Source of the DNA: UBA10347 sp905182135
GTDB lineage: Bacteria > Actinomycetota > Acidimicrobiia > Acidimicrobiales > UBA10347
Direction of reading: 5' to 3'
NCBI GenBank assembly: GCA_963925805.1
Contig: CAWUSE010000015.1
Coordinates: 170,455 to 234,454, forward strand
Length of the DNA: 64,000 nt
This document shows, piece by piece, positions 1 through 9,375 of the stretch. Both the position numbers and the translations under genes were made by a program. Position 1 is the first letter of the stretch; the number at the start of each line of letters is the position of its first letter. Under the pieces are notes generated by a model. That model had not been told where the DNA came from. It was given only the letters and a program-made list of their open reading frames with translations, and searched no databases.

Positions 1-114
1 TTTGTCGATCGCGCTGCTGCCGTCGCATTCATCGCAGGAGAGCCTTACAACCGGGCCGGTCTGTTCGAGTCTGTCGTCATTCATGGGTTCCATCCTGTGG
101 TGAAGCCGTCATGA
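1..114 (+). CDS. YCII-related protein, C-terminal end (partial)
   Basis: An open frame enters from the left edge and stops at TGA 112-114, giving 37 residues. It contains AGEPYNRAGLFESVVIHGF, which resembles the end of YCII/YciI-like ferredoxin-fold proteins (a D-P-Y/F-x-x-A-G-L-F-E motif followed by a beta strand). The stop overlaps the ATG of the next gene as ATGA, so the two are probably translationally coupled. The family often sits beside oxidoreductases and has no single agreed reaction. Only the tail is visible, so the assignment is tentative. Confidence 0.5.
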   Translation, partial: FVDRAAAVAFIAGEPYNRAGLFESVVIHGFHPVVKPS

Positions 115-1766
115 TCGGTACCGATGAAGTAGTGAAGCCGTCCTATCCGGTTGTGGTTGTTGGCGGCGGGTCAGTGGGGCTTTCACTGGCTGCCGAACTT
201 GGTTGGCGAGGCATCGAATGTCTGGTGCTCGAGGAGCGCCCGGGGTTGAATGACCACCCGCGGGCGAACGCTGTTGCGAATCGAACGATGGAGTACTACC
301 GGCGATGGGGGGTCGATCATGCGATTACACATGCTGGGATCCCGCCTGATCTGCCTGGCGAGTATCTCTGGGTTACCACGCTGCATGGTCGCGAGATCCA
401 TCGTGTGTCGTTGCCGCCATTCGATGAGCTATTGCTGACCAGGCAGACCGGCGGCTACACCGAGGCGGAGCACAATTGGTCGCCGTATCTCAAGACGATT
501 ACCGGGCAGAACGAGGTAGAGCAGGTGATCTTGGATTACATCGCAGAGCAGCCGAGCACTGACTTGCGTTTCGAGTGGCGCCTTGTCGATTTCGTTGACG
601 AAGGCGACAAGGTCGTCTGCCGTATCGAAGAGCTGACGACTGGTCGGATCGAGACTATCGAAACGGACTTTCTTGTTGGGTGTGATGGGGGGCGGTCAAC
701 GGTGCGTCGCCAACTCGGTATTGGCTACGAGGGGACGTCAAGCATCGCTTCGTTCGTATCGATCTACTTCCGAGCCCCCGACATGATCAACATGCACTCG
801 TTCGGTCATGGCAATATTTTCTTCCCGCTGCACAAGGACCATCGCGGGTTCATGCTCACCTGGGATGACGACCAGACCTACACCTATCACCTGATTCTCG
901 ACGAGGGTCAGGACTGGCAAGACGTCGATCCAGTGCAAGCGGTGAAGGATGTCGTGGGTGCTGACTTCGAGGTCAATGTGCACTCGGTCCAACCGTGGGA
1001 TGCCCATGCCCTCGTTGCCGAGCGGTATAGCGAAGGCCGTTGCTTCCTGGCTGGCGATTCGGCTCATCTTTTCAGCCCGACGGGAGGGTTCGGTATGAAC
1101 ACCGGGGTGTCCGATGCGATCGAGCTGGCATGGCGACTACAGGCGGCCCTGGATGGTTGGGCCGGCCCAGGGCTTCTGGCCAGTTATGACCATGAGCGAC
1201 GACCGATTGGTTACCGCAATACCCAAGAGGCCGCAGATTGCTTCGATCACCTATATCGAGTGATGCAGAATGGCGACGAGATTGACGATGATGGCCCCGA
1301 GGGTGAGGCGATCCGTCAGGCCCTGAAGGCCGATATCAAGGAGCAAGAGAAACTGATTGCATCGTCAGGCACGCTCCTCGGTTATCGCTACGAAGGCTCA
1401 CCCGTCATTGTTCCGGACGGCACACCAGAGCCTCCTGATGACCCACGTAAATATGTGCCAGTTGCCAGGCCAGGCCATCGTGCACCCCATGTATGGCTCA
1501 ACGATGGTCAAGCGCTGTTCGATCGACTTGGACCCGGCTTTACATTGCTGCGTATTGGACCGGATGCGCCGGATGCTGCTCTGATTATCGATGCTGCAGC
1601 GGCCGTAAACATGCCACTGCAGGTGCTCGAAATTGCCGAGCCGATGGTCGCTGAGGTGTACTCCGCTTCACTCGTACTCGTCCGGCCGGACCTGATGATC
1701 GCCTGGCGTGGCGATGGCTGCCCCGACGACGCCGGCGCTCTAATTAATGTCGTGCGCGGTGCCTGA
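111..1766 (+). CDS. FAD-dependent aromatic-ring monooxygenase (PheA/TfdB type)
   Basis: This 551-residue class A flavoprotein hydroxylase is expected to hydroxylate an aromatic or similar substrate with NAD(P)H and O2 in the cytosol. The N-terminal dinucleotide fold has VVGGGSVG (about 16-23) with an acidic residue closing the second strand. The DG motif is at LVGCDGGRSTVRR (about 187-199). The second FAD motif is GDSAHLFSPTGGFGMNTG (about 315-332). The last 80 residues look like the thioredoxin-like C-terminal domain of this family. It overlaps the upstream YCII-like gene by 4 bp. The substrate cannot be read from the sequence. Confidence 0.88.
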   Translation: MIGTDEVVKPSYPVVVVGGGSVGLSLAAELGWRGIECLVLEERPGLNDHPRANAVANRTMEYYRRWGVDHAITHAGIPPDLPGEYLWVTTLHGREIHRVSLPPFDELLLTRQTGGYTEAEHNWSPYLKTITGQNEVEQVILDYIAEQPSTDLRFEWRLVDFVDEGDKVVCRIEELTTGRIETIETDFLVGCDGGRSTVRRQLGIGYEGTSSIASFVSIYFRAPDMINMHSFGHGNIFFPLHKDHRGFMLTWDDDQTYTYHLILDEGQDWQDVDPVQAVKDVVGADFEVNVHSVQPWDAHALVAERYSEGRCFLAGDSAHLFSPTGGFGMNTGVSDAIELAWRLQAALDGWAGPGLLASYDHERRPIGYRNTQEAADCFDHLYRVMQNGDEIDDDGPEGEAIRQALKADIKEQEKLIASSGTLLGYRYEGSPVIVPDGTPEPPDDPRKYVPVARPGHRAPHVWLNDGQALFDRLGPGFTLLRIGPDAPDAALIIDAAAAVNMPLQVLEIAEPMVAEVYSASLVLVRPDLMIAWRGDGCPDDAGALINVVRGA

Positions 1767-2103
1767 GCCGACAACCGGCCACACGCAGGGCGTATCGAAG
1801 GGACGTTGGCGCCTGCAAATCTGATTTCTGGTCCACCATCTGGACCGCGGCGCCATGTGTCGAAAACCGTTGATTGGTGCCGGAGGCGCCCAGCGCTTTG
1901 TTCGTTAACTGGGTGAATCGAAAGCGGTGGAGTTCAATCTGACCGAGCGTACGAGTCCAGCTGAATTGTGACCCGGTTTACCAGTGTCGAGAAAGCAACC
2001 TAGAGACCAGTTGCGCGAAGATGGCGGCGTGACGAACCGGCGAGCCGTTCGACACGGCACGGGCTGTGGTCACAGCGAAAACTCAAGAGCAGAGGATTTA
2101 GTA
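1767..2103. other. Intergenic region with one short palindrome
   Basis: No convincing gene is present. At 1830-1846 there is a perfect inverted repeat, GGTCCA-CCATC-TGGACC (6-bp arms, 5-bp spacer). It could be an operator or a weak hairpin after the monooxygenase. Upstream in-frame codons of the LLM ORF (from 1984) lack family similarity and are treated as non-coding. Confidence 0.4.
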
Positions 2104-2979
2104 ATGCGTTTTGGATATCTGACGGTGAATGCCATAGAGGGAATCCGGCCCGATGTGCTGGCTTCGGAGCTTGAGGCGCGCGGGTTTGACTCGATCTGGG
2201 TTCCCGAGCACAGCCACATCCCAGTATCAAGGCAGACCCCATATCCAGCAGGCGGGGATCTCCCCGAGGGTTATTGGCGGATGATGGACCCGTTCGTCAG
2301 CCTCGCAATGGCCGCGCAAGCGACCACCACGCTAGAGCTCTGCACCGGGATCTGTCTTTTGCTCGAACATGACGTGCTGGACCTGGCGTGTACGACTGCA
2401 ACACTCGATGCTCTTTCAGGGGGCCGTCTTCGCCTGGGTGTCGGGGTCGGCTGGAACGAAGAGGAACTGGTGAACCATCGACCTGGTCTGCCTTTCAAGC
2501 TTCGCTATTCCGCGATGGAGGAGCGCGTCGCAGCGCTTCGCACGGCGTGGGCCGACGAGGAAGCCTCTTTCGAGGGTCGCTGGGACCAGTTCACTAGTTC
2601 ATGGGTGTATCCCAAACCAGTCAAGGGAACTATTCCCGTGGCGCTGGGCAATGCCGGCCCTCTCGGCATCGAACATGCAGCGCGTTACGCCGACGAGTGG
2701 TGTCCGATCGATGCATCGATGCTCAATACTGGTGGCCGTCCCGACCCGGCAGGCGCCATTGACCTGTTCCGAAGTAAGGCTGCAGACGCCGGTCGACCAG
2801 CTGAAGACATCCCTATCTCGATCTTCTCAATGGGTAATCGTCGCGATCGCATTGAGCGGTATGGCGAGCTGGGAGCGGACCGAGTCGTGTTCATGCCCAA
2901 GACGATGGAGCTCCAGGACGAAGCAGCGACATTGCGTCATCTCGACGAACTCGCCGACATGGTTAACGAACTGGCCTAG
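2104..2979 (+). CDS. LLM class F420-dependent oxidoreductase
   Basis: A 291-residue luciferase-like TIM-barrel protein. It starts MRFGYLTVNAIEG and has SIWVPEHSHIP, the helix around LSGGRLRLGVGVGWNEEE and the late ADRVVFMPK strand, typical of the actinobacterial TIGR03619-like group. It is expected to bind F420 and reduce or oxidise a small organic substrate. The ORF is open from 1984, but the start at 2104 follows an AGAGGA-like ribosome binding site and matches family N-termini. The substrate is unknown. Confidence 0.85.
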   Translation: MRFGYLTVNAIEGIRPDVLASELEARGFDSIWVPEHSHIPVSRQTPYPAGGDLPEGYWRMMDPFVSLAMAAQATTTLELCTGICLLLEHDVLDLACTTATLDALSGGRLRLGVGVGWNEEELVNHRPGLPFKLRYSAMEERVAALRTAWADEEASFEGRWDQFTSSWVYPKPVKGTIPVALGNAGPLGIEHAARYADEWCPIDASMLNTGGRPDPAGAIDLFRSKAADAGRPAEDIPISIFSMGNRRDRIERYGELGADRVVFMPKTMELQDEAATLRHLDELADMVNELA

Positions 2980-3075
2980 CTGGTCCGAGGCTGCAACTGC
3001 TGGTCACACTTCGTCTGGTCGGGCGCTGACCCGTAGAGTCGGCAGTTCACCGCAAAAAGGATGGGGACGCACAGC

Positions 3076-3906
3076 ATGCAGGATTTTGAAGGCAAGGTGG
3101 CCGTGATCACTGGCGGAGCAAGCGGGATTGGGCTCGGTATGGCTCGCGCCTTTGCAAGCGCCGGCATGAAGCTTGTGCTCGCTGATCTCGATAGAGCAGC
3201 ACTCGATGTCGTTGCTGATGAACTCACGACCGGTGGCGCTGACGTGGTCACGCGGTTGTGTGACGTGTCGCAATACGACCAAGTCGAAGCCATCGCTGAC
3301 CTAGCAGTCGATACCTATGGCGGTGTCAACGTGCTGTGTAATAACGCGGGTATTGGTATCCCGACGTCGACCAAGAAGATCAAGCTCGCCGATTGGAAGT
3401 GGATCATCGACGTCGATCTTTGGGGTCCGATCTATGGGGTTGAGATCTTCCTGCCGCTCATCGAAGAGCAGGGCGAAGGGCACATCAACGCCACTTCTTC
3501 GATGGCGGGTCTTACTGCCGGAAGCATGATGGGCGCGTACAACGTGGCCAAACACGGTGTGGTTGCGCTTATGGCAACCCTTGAGCGCGAGCTCCGCGGT
3601 CGGGGAAGCAACGTGACGGCGTCTGTGCTGTGTCCGGGTCCGGTCAACACGAACATCAGCCGACATTCAGTCGAGTTCAGGCCAGGCCAAGCCAAGCCAA
3701 AGACCGATGGCAAGACGGCGGGCAAGGTAGCTCGGGGAATCCAAGACATCCTCGAGAACGGAACGGATCCTGACGAGGTGGGTCGCATGGTGCTCGACTC
3801 GATTAAGGGCGACGAGTTCTGGATACTGACGCATCCGCATTGGACAAAGGCAATCCAGAAACAACTCGATGCCATGAATGACGACCGGTCGTTGACCAAA
3901 GCCTGA
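3076..3906 (+). CDS. Short-chain dehydrogenase/reductase
   Basis: A classical SDR of 276 residues. It has the Rossmann motif TGGASGIG (about 12-19), NNAGIGIP (about 91), the catalytic Ser in NATSSMAG (about 141) and YNVAK (Tyr about 155, Lys about 159). It oxidises or reduces an alcohol/ketone with NAD(P). An alternative ATG at 3061 sits directly against the AAAAAGG sequence with no spacing, so ATG 3076 is preferred, with GGGGA about 8 nt upstream. The insertion before the catalytic Ser and the KAIQKQLD C-terminus are common in actinobacterial lipid-metabolism SDRs. The substrate is not evident. Confidence 0.87.
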   Translation: MQDFEGKVAVITGGASGIGLGMARAFASAGMKLVLADLDRAALDVVADELTTGGADVVTRLCDVSQYDQVEAIADLAVDTYGGVNVLCNNAGIGIPTSTKKIKLADWKWIIDVDLWGPIYGVEIFLPLIEEQGEGHINATSSMAGLTAGSMMGAYNVAKHGVVALMATLERELRGRGSNVTASVLCPGPVNTNISRHSVEFRPGQAKPKTDGKTAGKVARGIQDILENGTDPDEVGRMVLDSIKGDEFWILTHPHWTKAIQKQLDAMNDDRSLTKA

Positions 3907-3913
3907 TTCGGTG

Positions 3914-5215
3914 TTACCTCAGAAGGGGCCCGCGGAAATCAGGATGACACACGGCCGCTAACGCTTCTCTGCGTTCTGCGATTGAGAGACCCCGCAAACG
4001 TGCGACGCCGAGTTCGGTAACAACCTGATCGACGAGATAACGGCCGATAGTTGGGCTTATGCCAGGACCAAGCTGGTTCACGATGCGAGAGACCGTGCCG
4101 CGTGCCGCTGTCGAAGGCATGGCGATGATGGAGCTTCCAGAAGGAGATGCCCACGAGGCATAGGCGAAGTCGGGTTGACCGCCCGGGCCACTCAGAACGC
4201 GGTCACCGACCATCTCAGCATTGACTGATCCGTCAGCTGCAATTTCTAGCGCGGAGTTGATCGCTACAAAGTTCTCGACACGGCTCAGTGCAGCAAGACC
4301 GTGGGAGTAAGACGATGGGACGACTCGGATTGCCTTGTTGCGGTGTACCCAATCGAAACACTTGCGGGTGCCAGCAACTGCGGCGGTGATCATCAGACCA
4401 GGGTCGGTGTTCTTGCGGGCGCCGGTGATTGCTCCAACCTCGACCAGGTCGATGATCGCGTCACTGATCATGCCACCATGTAACCCGAGATCTCGACGCT
4501 CGCTAATTGCTCCAAGGATTGATTCGGGAATGGCGCCAATACCGAACTGCAGCACCGATTCATTGGCCACCAGGGCCGCTGCATGCTCACCGATTGCCAA
4601 CGCCGTGGCGTTTCCTTCCGGCACGATGAGTTCGACCAATGGATGGTCGACGTCAACCAGCAGGTCAATTTCGTCGCGGTCGATTTCGCTGGCGCCAAAG
4701 GTATAAGGCATCTGCGGGTTGACCTCGGCGATCACAAGTGGTGTCGCTCGCACCGCCTCGATTGTTGCGCCGCCACCAACGCCGAGACTGAAGCGTCCAT
4801 CAGGCCCGGGTGGACTGACTTGAACCAGCGCTACATCGACAGCGACTGGACCGTTGGGTGCGATTAGGGTGGCGAACTGGCTGTAGCTCGCCGGTACCGT
4901 CTGTAAGACGTTGGCGTCTCTCATGGCATTGGCCGCGGGGCTTGGCTGTAGCGAGGTGTGGTGGAACGGCTCGCCCGGATGGTCAAATACCGCCAGTGGT
5001 TCTATGAGGTAGTCACACACGAACTCGAGCCGCCGCCACCGGTCGCGAGCAGCATCGATTGCTTCGACCAGAGCAGTCGGCACCGCACAGGTAGGAGCCA
5101 CATAGATGCGTGCGCCATCTGGAATTGCTGCGATTGCGTCAGCCATGGCGACTGCCCGCCCAGCTCGGTCATGACGAGGTGGTGGAGAGAAGGACGTATA
5201 TGACGGCTCTGACAT
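3914..5215 (-). CDS. Acetyl-CoA hydrolase/transferase family protein (4-hydroxybutyrate CoA-transferase-like)
   Basis: A 433-residue class I CoA-transferase-like protein. The N-terminal half has the PDGARIYVAPTCAVP strand-loop and the C-terminal half has LQFGIGAIPESILGAI and the late SRIVNQLGPG block. In this family a catalytic Glu normally sits in the motif H-T/S-E-M before ISDG. Here the loop reads GLHGGMISDA, so the Glu is absent at the aligned place. The protein may be a thioesterase-like or non-transferase branch. The longer open frame to 5425 has no family similarity, so the Met at 5215 is used. It converges on the SDR gene, 7 bp away. Confidence 0.8.
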   Translation of the reverse strand: MSEPSYTSFSPPPRHDRAGRAVAMADAIAAIPDGARIYVAPTCAVPTALVEAIDAARDRWRRLEFVCDYLIEPLAVFDHPGEPFHHTSLQPSPAANAMRDANVLQTVPASYSQFATLIAPNGPVAVDVALVQVSPPGPDGRFSLGVGGGATIEAVRATPLVIAEVNPQMPYTFGASEIDRDEIDLLVDVDHPLVELIVPEGNATALAIGEHAAALVANESVLQFGIGAIPESILGAISERRDLGLHGGMISDAIIDLVEVGAITGARKNTDPGLMITAAVAGTRKCFDWVHRNKAIRVVPSSYSHGLAALSRVENFVAINSALEIAADGSVNAEMVGDRVLSGPGGQPDFAYASWASPSGSSIIAMPSTAARGTVSRIVNQLGPGISPTIGRYLVDQVVTELGVARLRGLSIAERREALAAVCHPDFRGPLLR

Positions 5216-5249
5216 GTCGTGAAAGATAGGCGACGAGCCCGGCGTTAAA

Positions 5250-5555
5250 TCAACACAGACGCCGATCGACCTCGCCCTCGTCGGGCTTGCGGTCGCAATC
5301 GAACTTGCCAGTACCCGTATGGTTGGCGAGCAGCGCAGACAGAGCCAGCCCGCGGTCTGGGGCGTTGCGATCGTCAACCACAGGCATTGTGGCTTCGGTG
5401 TTGGTGAACCCAGCCGTGGGCCCAAGCCAATCGGCAGCCTCGATTGAGCCGCTCAGAACCGACGCTGACGAGTCCGCGAATTTGACCGTTAACTCGACCA
5501 ACTCATGCTGCGATGTCGGCCATTGCACAACGAAGTCTTCGAGCGGGCCGGTCAA
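5250..5555 (-). CDS. Hypothetical protein
   Basis: An open frame of about 100 residues beginning at TTG 5555, with the TTGA overlapping the stop of the small ORF upstream. The sequence is acidic and balanced (for example GPLEDFVVQWPTSQHELVEL), unlike a reverse-frame shadow. No family is recognised. The start codon is weak and there is no clear ribosome binding site. It may be a remnant rather than a working gene. Confidence 0.35.
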   Translation of the reverse strand: MTGPLEDFVVQWPTSQHELVELTVKFADSSASVLSGSIEAADWLGPTAGFTNTEATMPVVDDRNAPDRGLALSALLANHTGTGKFDCDRKPDEGEVDRRLC

Positions 5556-5689
5556 CCGACGTTGATTCCCAAATACTCGTGAACTGGCTCTCTTATTCCG
5601 CGCTTGGCCACAGCGTCTAGCGTTTGGTGGTGGAATCCGTGCGTGTGTGGCAGGTTCTTAGCCACTGAATCCAGAGATTTTCTACGCAC
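5552..5689 (-). CDS. Small hypothetical ORF (45 residues)
   Basis: GTG at 5687-5689 opens a 45-codon frame that stops at 5552-5554. It reads through RKSLDSVAKNLPHTHGFHHQ and ends EYLGINVG. It is divergent from the carboxylase operon starting at 5699 and overlaps the next minus-strand ORF by TTGA. No homology is recognised. It is listed because the composition looks protein-like and the overlap suggests coupling. Confidence 0.28.
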   Translation of the reverse strand: MRRKSLDSVAKNLPHTHGFHHQTLDAVAKRGIREPVHEYLGINVG

Positions 5690-5698
5690 CTAACCTCT

Positions 5699-7387
5699 AT
5701 GACAAGGACGTCGATGACAAAACCCTCTGTGCTAGCGCCGCCGATCGATTCTCGGCTCGATAGCGGTAGTGAGATGTTCGTCACGAACCGTGACGACATG
5801 CTTGAACAAATCGAGGTCATTGAAGAGCTGCTAGCGCAGGCGTACGCCGGCGGCGGTGAGCGGGCAACTGATCGATTGCGGTCTCGGGGGAAGATGCCGA
5901 TTCGCGAGCGCATCGCGAATGTGCTGGACCCTGACACGCCATTCTTAGAGATCAGTCCTCTTGCAGGCTACGGCTCTGAGTATCAGGTCGGCGGCGGCAT
6001 GGTCGTGGGCATTGGCGTCATCGCTGGCACCGAATGCGTGATCATGGGTAATGACCCAACAGTGCTCGCCGGGGCGCTCACGGTGTACGCGGGCAAGAAG
6101 TGGATGCGAGCCATCGAGATTGCTCGCGACAATCGCATGCCCTATGTGAGCTTTGTTGAATCGGCTGGCGGTGACCTTCGCATGGATCCAAACGATGAGA
6201 CGGACGCGCCGAGGCCTCCACCGCGAACACCTGGCGGTACCTCGGTAGATCACTTTGCCGAAACGGGACGTTTCTTTTACGAGTTGATTGAGTTGTCAAA
6301 GCTTGGCATCCCGACGATCGCTGTGGTGTTTGGTAACTCAACGGCGGGCGGCGCCTATCAACCGGGCCTCTCTGACTACAACATTTTGATTAAGGAACAG
6401 TCGAAGGTGTTCTTGGCTGGCCCGCCGCTGGTGAAGATGGCGATCGGTGAAGACTCTGATGACGAAACCCTCGGCGGCGCGCAGATGCACTCTGAAGTGT
6501 CCGGTTTGGGCGACTATTTCGCTGAGGACGAGATGGATGCGTTGCGGATGTGTCGCGAAGTGGTCAGCCATCTCAATTGGCGCAAACCAGAGCCAGGGGC
6601 CAAGTTTGAACCCGACGACCCGGTCCATGACCCTGAGGAACTTTTGGGTCTGGTGAGTCGAGATCTGCGCTCACCAGTCGACGTGCGCGACGTGATTGGA
6701 CGCACCGTCGATGGATCCCGGTTCGAAGAGTTCAAGTCACGCTATGGAACATCACTGATCTGCGGCTGGGCGTCGATCCACGGTTACCCAGTCGGCATCC
6801 TTGGCAACAATGGGGTGCTTTATCCCGACTCAGCGCAGAAGGGTGCGCACTTCATCCAACTGTGCAACCAGATCGACGTCCCGTTGATCTTCCTGCAAAA
6901 CATCACTGGGTTCATGGTCGGCAAGGACTTCGAACACAACGGGATCATCAAGAAGGGTTCGCAGATGGTCAACGCAGTTTCGAACTCGACGGTGCCGCAT
7001 CTGACCGTCATCCTTGGCTCTTCCTATGGCGCAGGCAACTACGGCATGTCGGGCCGAGCTTTTGGTAACCGGTTCACCTTCCTGTGGCCGACCGCGAAGA
7101 TTGCGGTGATGGGGCCGAAGCAGATTGCAGGCGTCATGTCGCTCGTACGTCGTGGCCAGGCCGCCCGCAAGGGCATCGAGATCGACGAAGAGGAGGACGC
7201 TCGCATCGTGCACTACGCGGAACGAACACAAGAAGCCGGGTCGCTCGCCTTGCAGGCAAGTGGAGCGATTTCTGACGACGGAATCATTGACCCGCGAGAC
7301 ACCCGAAATGTGTTGGGCATGTGTCTGTCGTCGGTGCGCAACCGTGACATTAAAGGTGCCGAGGGCTACGGAGTGTTCCGACTATGA
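5699..7387 (+). CDS. Acyl-CoA carboxylase, carboxyltransferase (beta) subunit, methylcrotonyl/geranyl-CoA carboxylase type
   Basis: A 562-residue biotin-dependent carboxyltransferase. It transfers CO2 from carboxybiotin on the partner alpha subunit to an acyl-CoA. Recognisable blocks are the N-terminal KMPIRERIANVLDPDTPFLE, the crotonase-fold NSTAGGAYQPGLSDY oxyanion region, and the C-terminal ITGFMVGKDFEHNGIIKKG followed by GSSYGAGNYGMSGRAF. These resemble MCC/GCC beta subunits more than PccB. Translation may also begin at a Met near 5774. The stop overlaps the alpha subunit start by 4 bp. The operon context suggests catabolism of a branched or isoprenoid acyl-CoA; this is inference. Confidence 0.88.
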   Translation: MTRTSMTKPSVLAPPIDSRLDSGSEMFVTNRDDMLEQIEVIEELLAQAYAGGGERATDRLRSRGKMPIRERIANVLDPDTPFLEISPLAGYGSEYQVGGGMVVGIGVIAGTECVIMGNDPTVLAGALTVYAGKKWMRAIEIARDNRMPYVSFVESAGGDLRMDPNDETDAPRPPPRTPGGTSVDHFAETGRFFYELIELSKLGIPTIAVVFGNSTAGGAYQPGLSDYNILIKEQSKVFLAGPPLVKMAIGEDSDDETLGGAQMHSEVSGLGDYFAEDEMDALRMCREVVSHLNWRKPEPGAKFEPDDPVHDPEELLGLVSRDLRSPVDVRDVIGRTVDGSRFEEFKSRYGTSLICGWASIHGYPVGILGNNGVLYPDSAQKGAHFIQLCNQIDVPLIFLQNITGFMVGKDFEHNGIIKKGSQMVNAVSNSTVPHLTVILGSSYGAGNYGMSGRAFGNRFTFLWPTAKIAVMGPKQIAGVMSLVRRGQAARKGIEIDEEEDARIVHYAERTQEAGSLALQASGAISDDGIIDPRDTRNVLGMCLSSVRNRDIKGAEGYGVFRL

Positions 7388-9375
7388 GCAACCCGGTGCT
7401 GTCCAACTCAAGTCCTATCCGGTCGGTTTTGGTGGCGAATCGCGGCGAGATCGCTCGCCGGATTTTCCGGACCGCTCATGCCATGGGCATGAACACAACT
7501 GCGGTGTTCGTCGAGGCTGATACCAACGCACCGTTCGTGGTCGAAGCCGACATGGCCGTTCGGCTTGCTACCGGCTACCTCGATGGCGACGCGATCATCG
7601 CGGCGGCGAAGGCTACGGGCACCCAGGCGATCCATCCTGGGTATGGCTTTCTGTCCGAGAATGCCGCTTTCGCTCGCGCCGTGACCGCCGCTGGACTGAT
7701 CTGGATCGGCCCGCAACCAGACGTCATCGCGACTATGGGCGACAAACTTGCCGCCAAGCGGGCTGCTGTCGAGGCGGGCGTGCCGATCCTGCCATCGTCT
7801 GATGACCCAACTACCGATGCTGGCATTGGTTACCCCCTAATCGTCAAAGCTTCGGCAGGTGGCGGCGGGAAGGGCATGCGCTTGGTCGAGTCGGCCGAGG
7901 CCCTTGTCGAATCGGTTGCCGCAGCAAAACGCGAAGCGCTTAATGGCTTTGGCGACGACACCGTGTTCCTTGAGCGATATGTCGCGAGGGCGCGCCACGT
8001 CGAGATCCAGATTCTCGGTGATACTCATGGGGCATTGATCCACTTGGGCGAGCGCGAGTGCTCGATCCAGCGACGCCATCAGAAGATTATTGAAGAGTCA
8101 CCATCGCCCATCGTCGATCACGAAATGCGGGCCGCCATGGGTGATGCGGCAATTGCTCTGGGTCAGGCGATGGGGTATCAATCGGCCGGCACCGTCGAGT
8201 TCCTGGTCGACGACACCACACGCGAGTTCTTCTTTCTCGAAGTGAACACTCGGTTGCAAGTCGAACACCCGGTCACCGAAGAAGTAACTGGCATCGACTT
8301 GGTGCGCGAACAATTGCGCATCGCAGCTGGTGAACCGTTGGGCTACGGCCAGGAGGATGTGTTGTTCACTGGCCATGCCATCGAGGCTCGACTGTACGCA
8401 GAGGACCCCGACAACGGTTTCTTGCCTGCGATTGGCAATGTCGATGCGTTCACCCGAGCGGTCGAACCAGTAGTGCGGTGGGACTCGGGCATCGAACAGG
8501 GATCAGTAGTCGGTGTTGACTTCGACCCGATGCTGGCCAAAGTGATCGCCCATGGCCCAACTCGCTCTGAAGCTGCAGGGCGTCTTGCACTGGCACTCGA
8601 AAGGCTTCATCTGGGAGGCGTGGTTACTAATCGTGACTTCCTGGCTGCCACCTTGCGTAATTCGGCCTTCCTTGCAGGTGACACCACCACTGACTTCATC
8701 GAGCGCGTCGCACCAGTTGATGCTCCACATTGCGGGACCGGTCGTATGCGAGCCGCTGTACTCGGTGCATTGTGGATCCAAGGCATCAACCATGCGGCCA
8801 CTCGTTTGGGTGAGCGGAATGTCGGGTCGCTGCCATCGGGTTGGCGCAACACGCTCATGCCCGACGAACGCGTCGTGCTTGCTCATCGCGCCACTGGCGA
8901 AGAGATCGAGGTGCGCTATCGAGTCGGGCGCGATGGCTCATTCGTCGTCACCGCCCAAGACGGGGACCCGACACGTGCCATTGTTCATCGCTGGTCCGAA
9001 ACCGAAATCGACGTCGAAATCGATGGCATGCGTTCCATCTCGACAGTAACGAAACGCGTTGATCGGCTTCATGTGCAAGTACCTAGCAGCACCGAGTCGT
9101 TCACCATCGTCCCTCGCTTCGTGCCTCCGACTTCCAGCGGCCCAACTGGCGGGTTCATAGCTCCGATGCCTGGCACCGTGCTCGATGTTCGAGTGCAACC
9201 GGGTGACACCGTGACCGAAGGCGACACCTTGATCGTGCTTGAGGCAATGAAGATGGAACACCATATGAACGCACCCGCTGACGGTGTGGTGGCGGAGGTG
9301 CGAGTCGAAACCGGCGGCCAGGTCGAAACCGGCGATGTTCTCCTGATCTTCGAAGCGGTAAACCCCGAGGTCTGA
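7384..9375 (+). CDS. Acyl-CoA carboxylase alpha subunit (biotin carboxylase plus biotin carboxyl carrier)
   Basis: A 663-residue protein with a biotin carboxylase domain (IRSVLVANRGEIARRI at the start, GYGFLSENAAFA, the ATP-grasp glycine loop KASAGGGGKGMR, and EVNTRLQVEHPVTE) and a C-terminal biotinyl domain with LEAMKMEHHM. Lys of AMKM is about residue 623. It carboxylates its own biotin with ATP and bicarbonate and hands CO2 to the beta subunit encoded immediately upstream (ATGA overlap). Length and domain order are those of MCC/PCC-type alpha subunits. Confidence 0.93.
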   Translation: MSNPVLSNSSPIRSVLVANRGEIARRIFRTAHAMGMNTTAVFVEADTNAPFVVEADMAVRLATGYLDGDAIIAAAKATGTQAIHPGYGFLSENAAFARAVTAAGLIWIGPQPDVIATMGDKLAAKRAAVEAGVPILPSSDDPTTDAGIGYPLIVKASAGGGGKGMRLVESAEALVESVAAAKREALNGFGDDTVFLERYVARARHVEIQILGDTHGALIHLGERECSIQRRHQKIIEESPSPIVDHEMRAAMGDAAIALGQAMGYQSAGTVEFLVDDTTREFFFLEVNTRLQVEHPVTEEVTGIDLVREQLRIAAGEPLGYGQEDVLFTGHAIEARLYAEDPDNGFLPAIGNVDAFTRAVEPVVRWDSGIEQGSVVGVDFDPMLAKVIAHGPTRSEAAGRLALALERLHLGGVVTNRDFLAATLRNSAFLAGDTTTDFIERVAPVDAPHCGTGRMRAAVLGALWIQGINHAATRLGERNVGSLPSGWRNTLMPDERVVLAHRATGEEIEVRYRVGRDGSFVVTAQDGDPTRAIVHRWSETEIDVEIDGMRSISTVTKRVDRLHVQVPSSTESFTIVPRFVPPTSSGPTGGFIAPMPGTVLDVRVQPGDTVTEGDTLIVLEAMKMEHHMNAPADGVVAEVRVETGGQVETGDVLLIFEAVNPEV

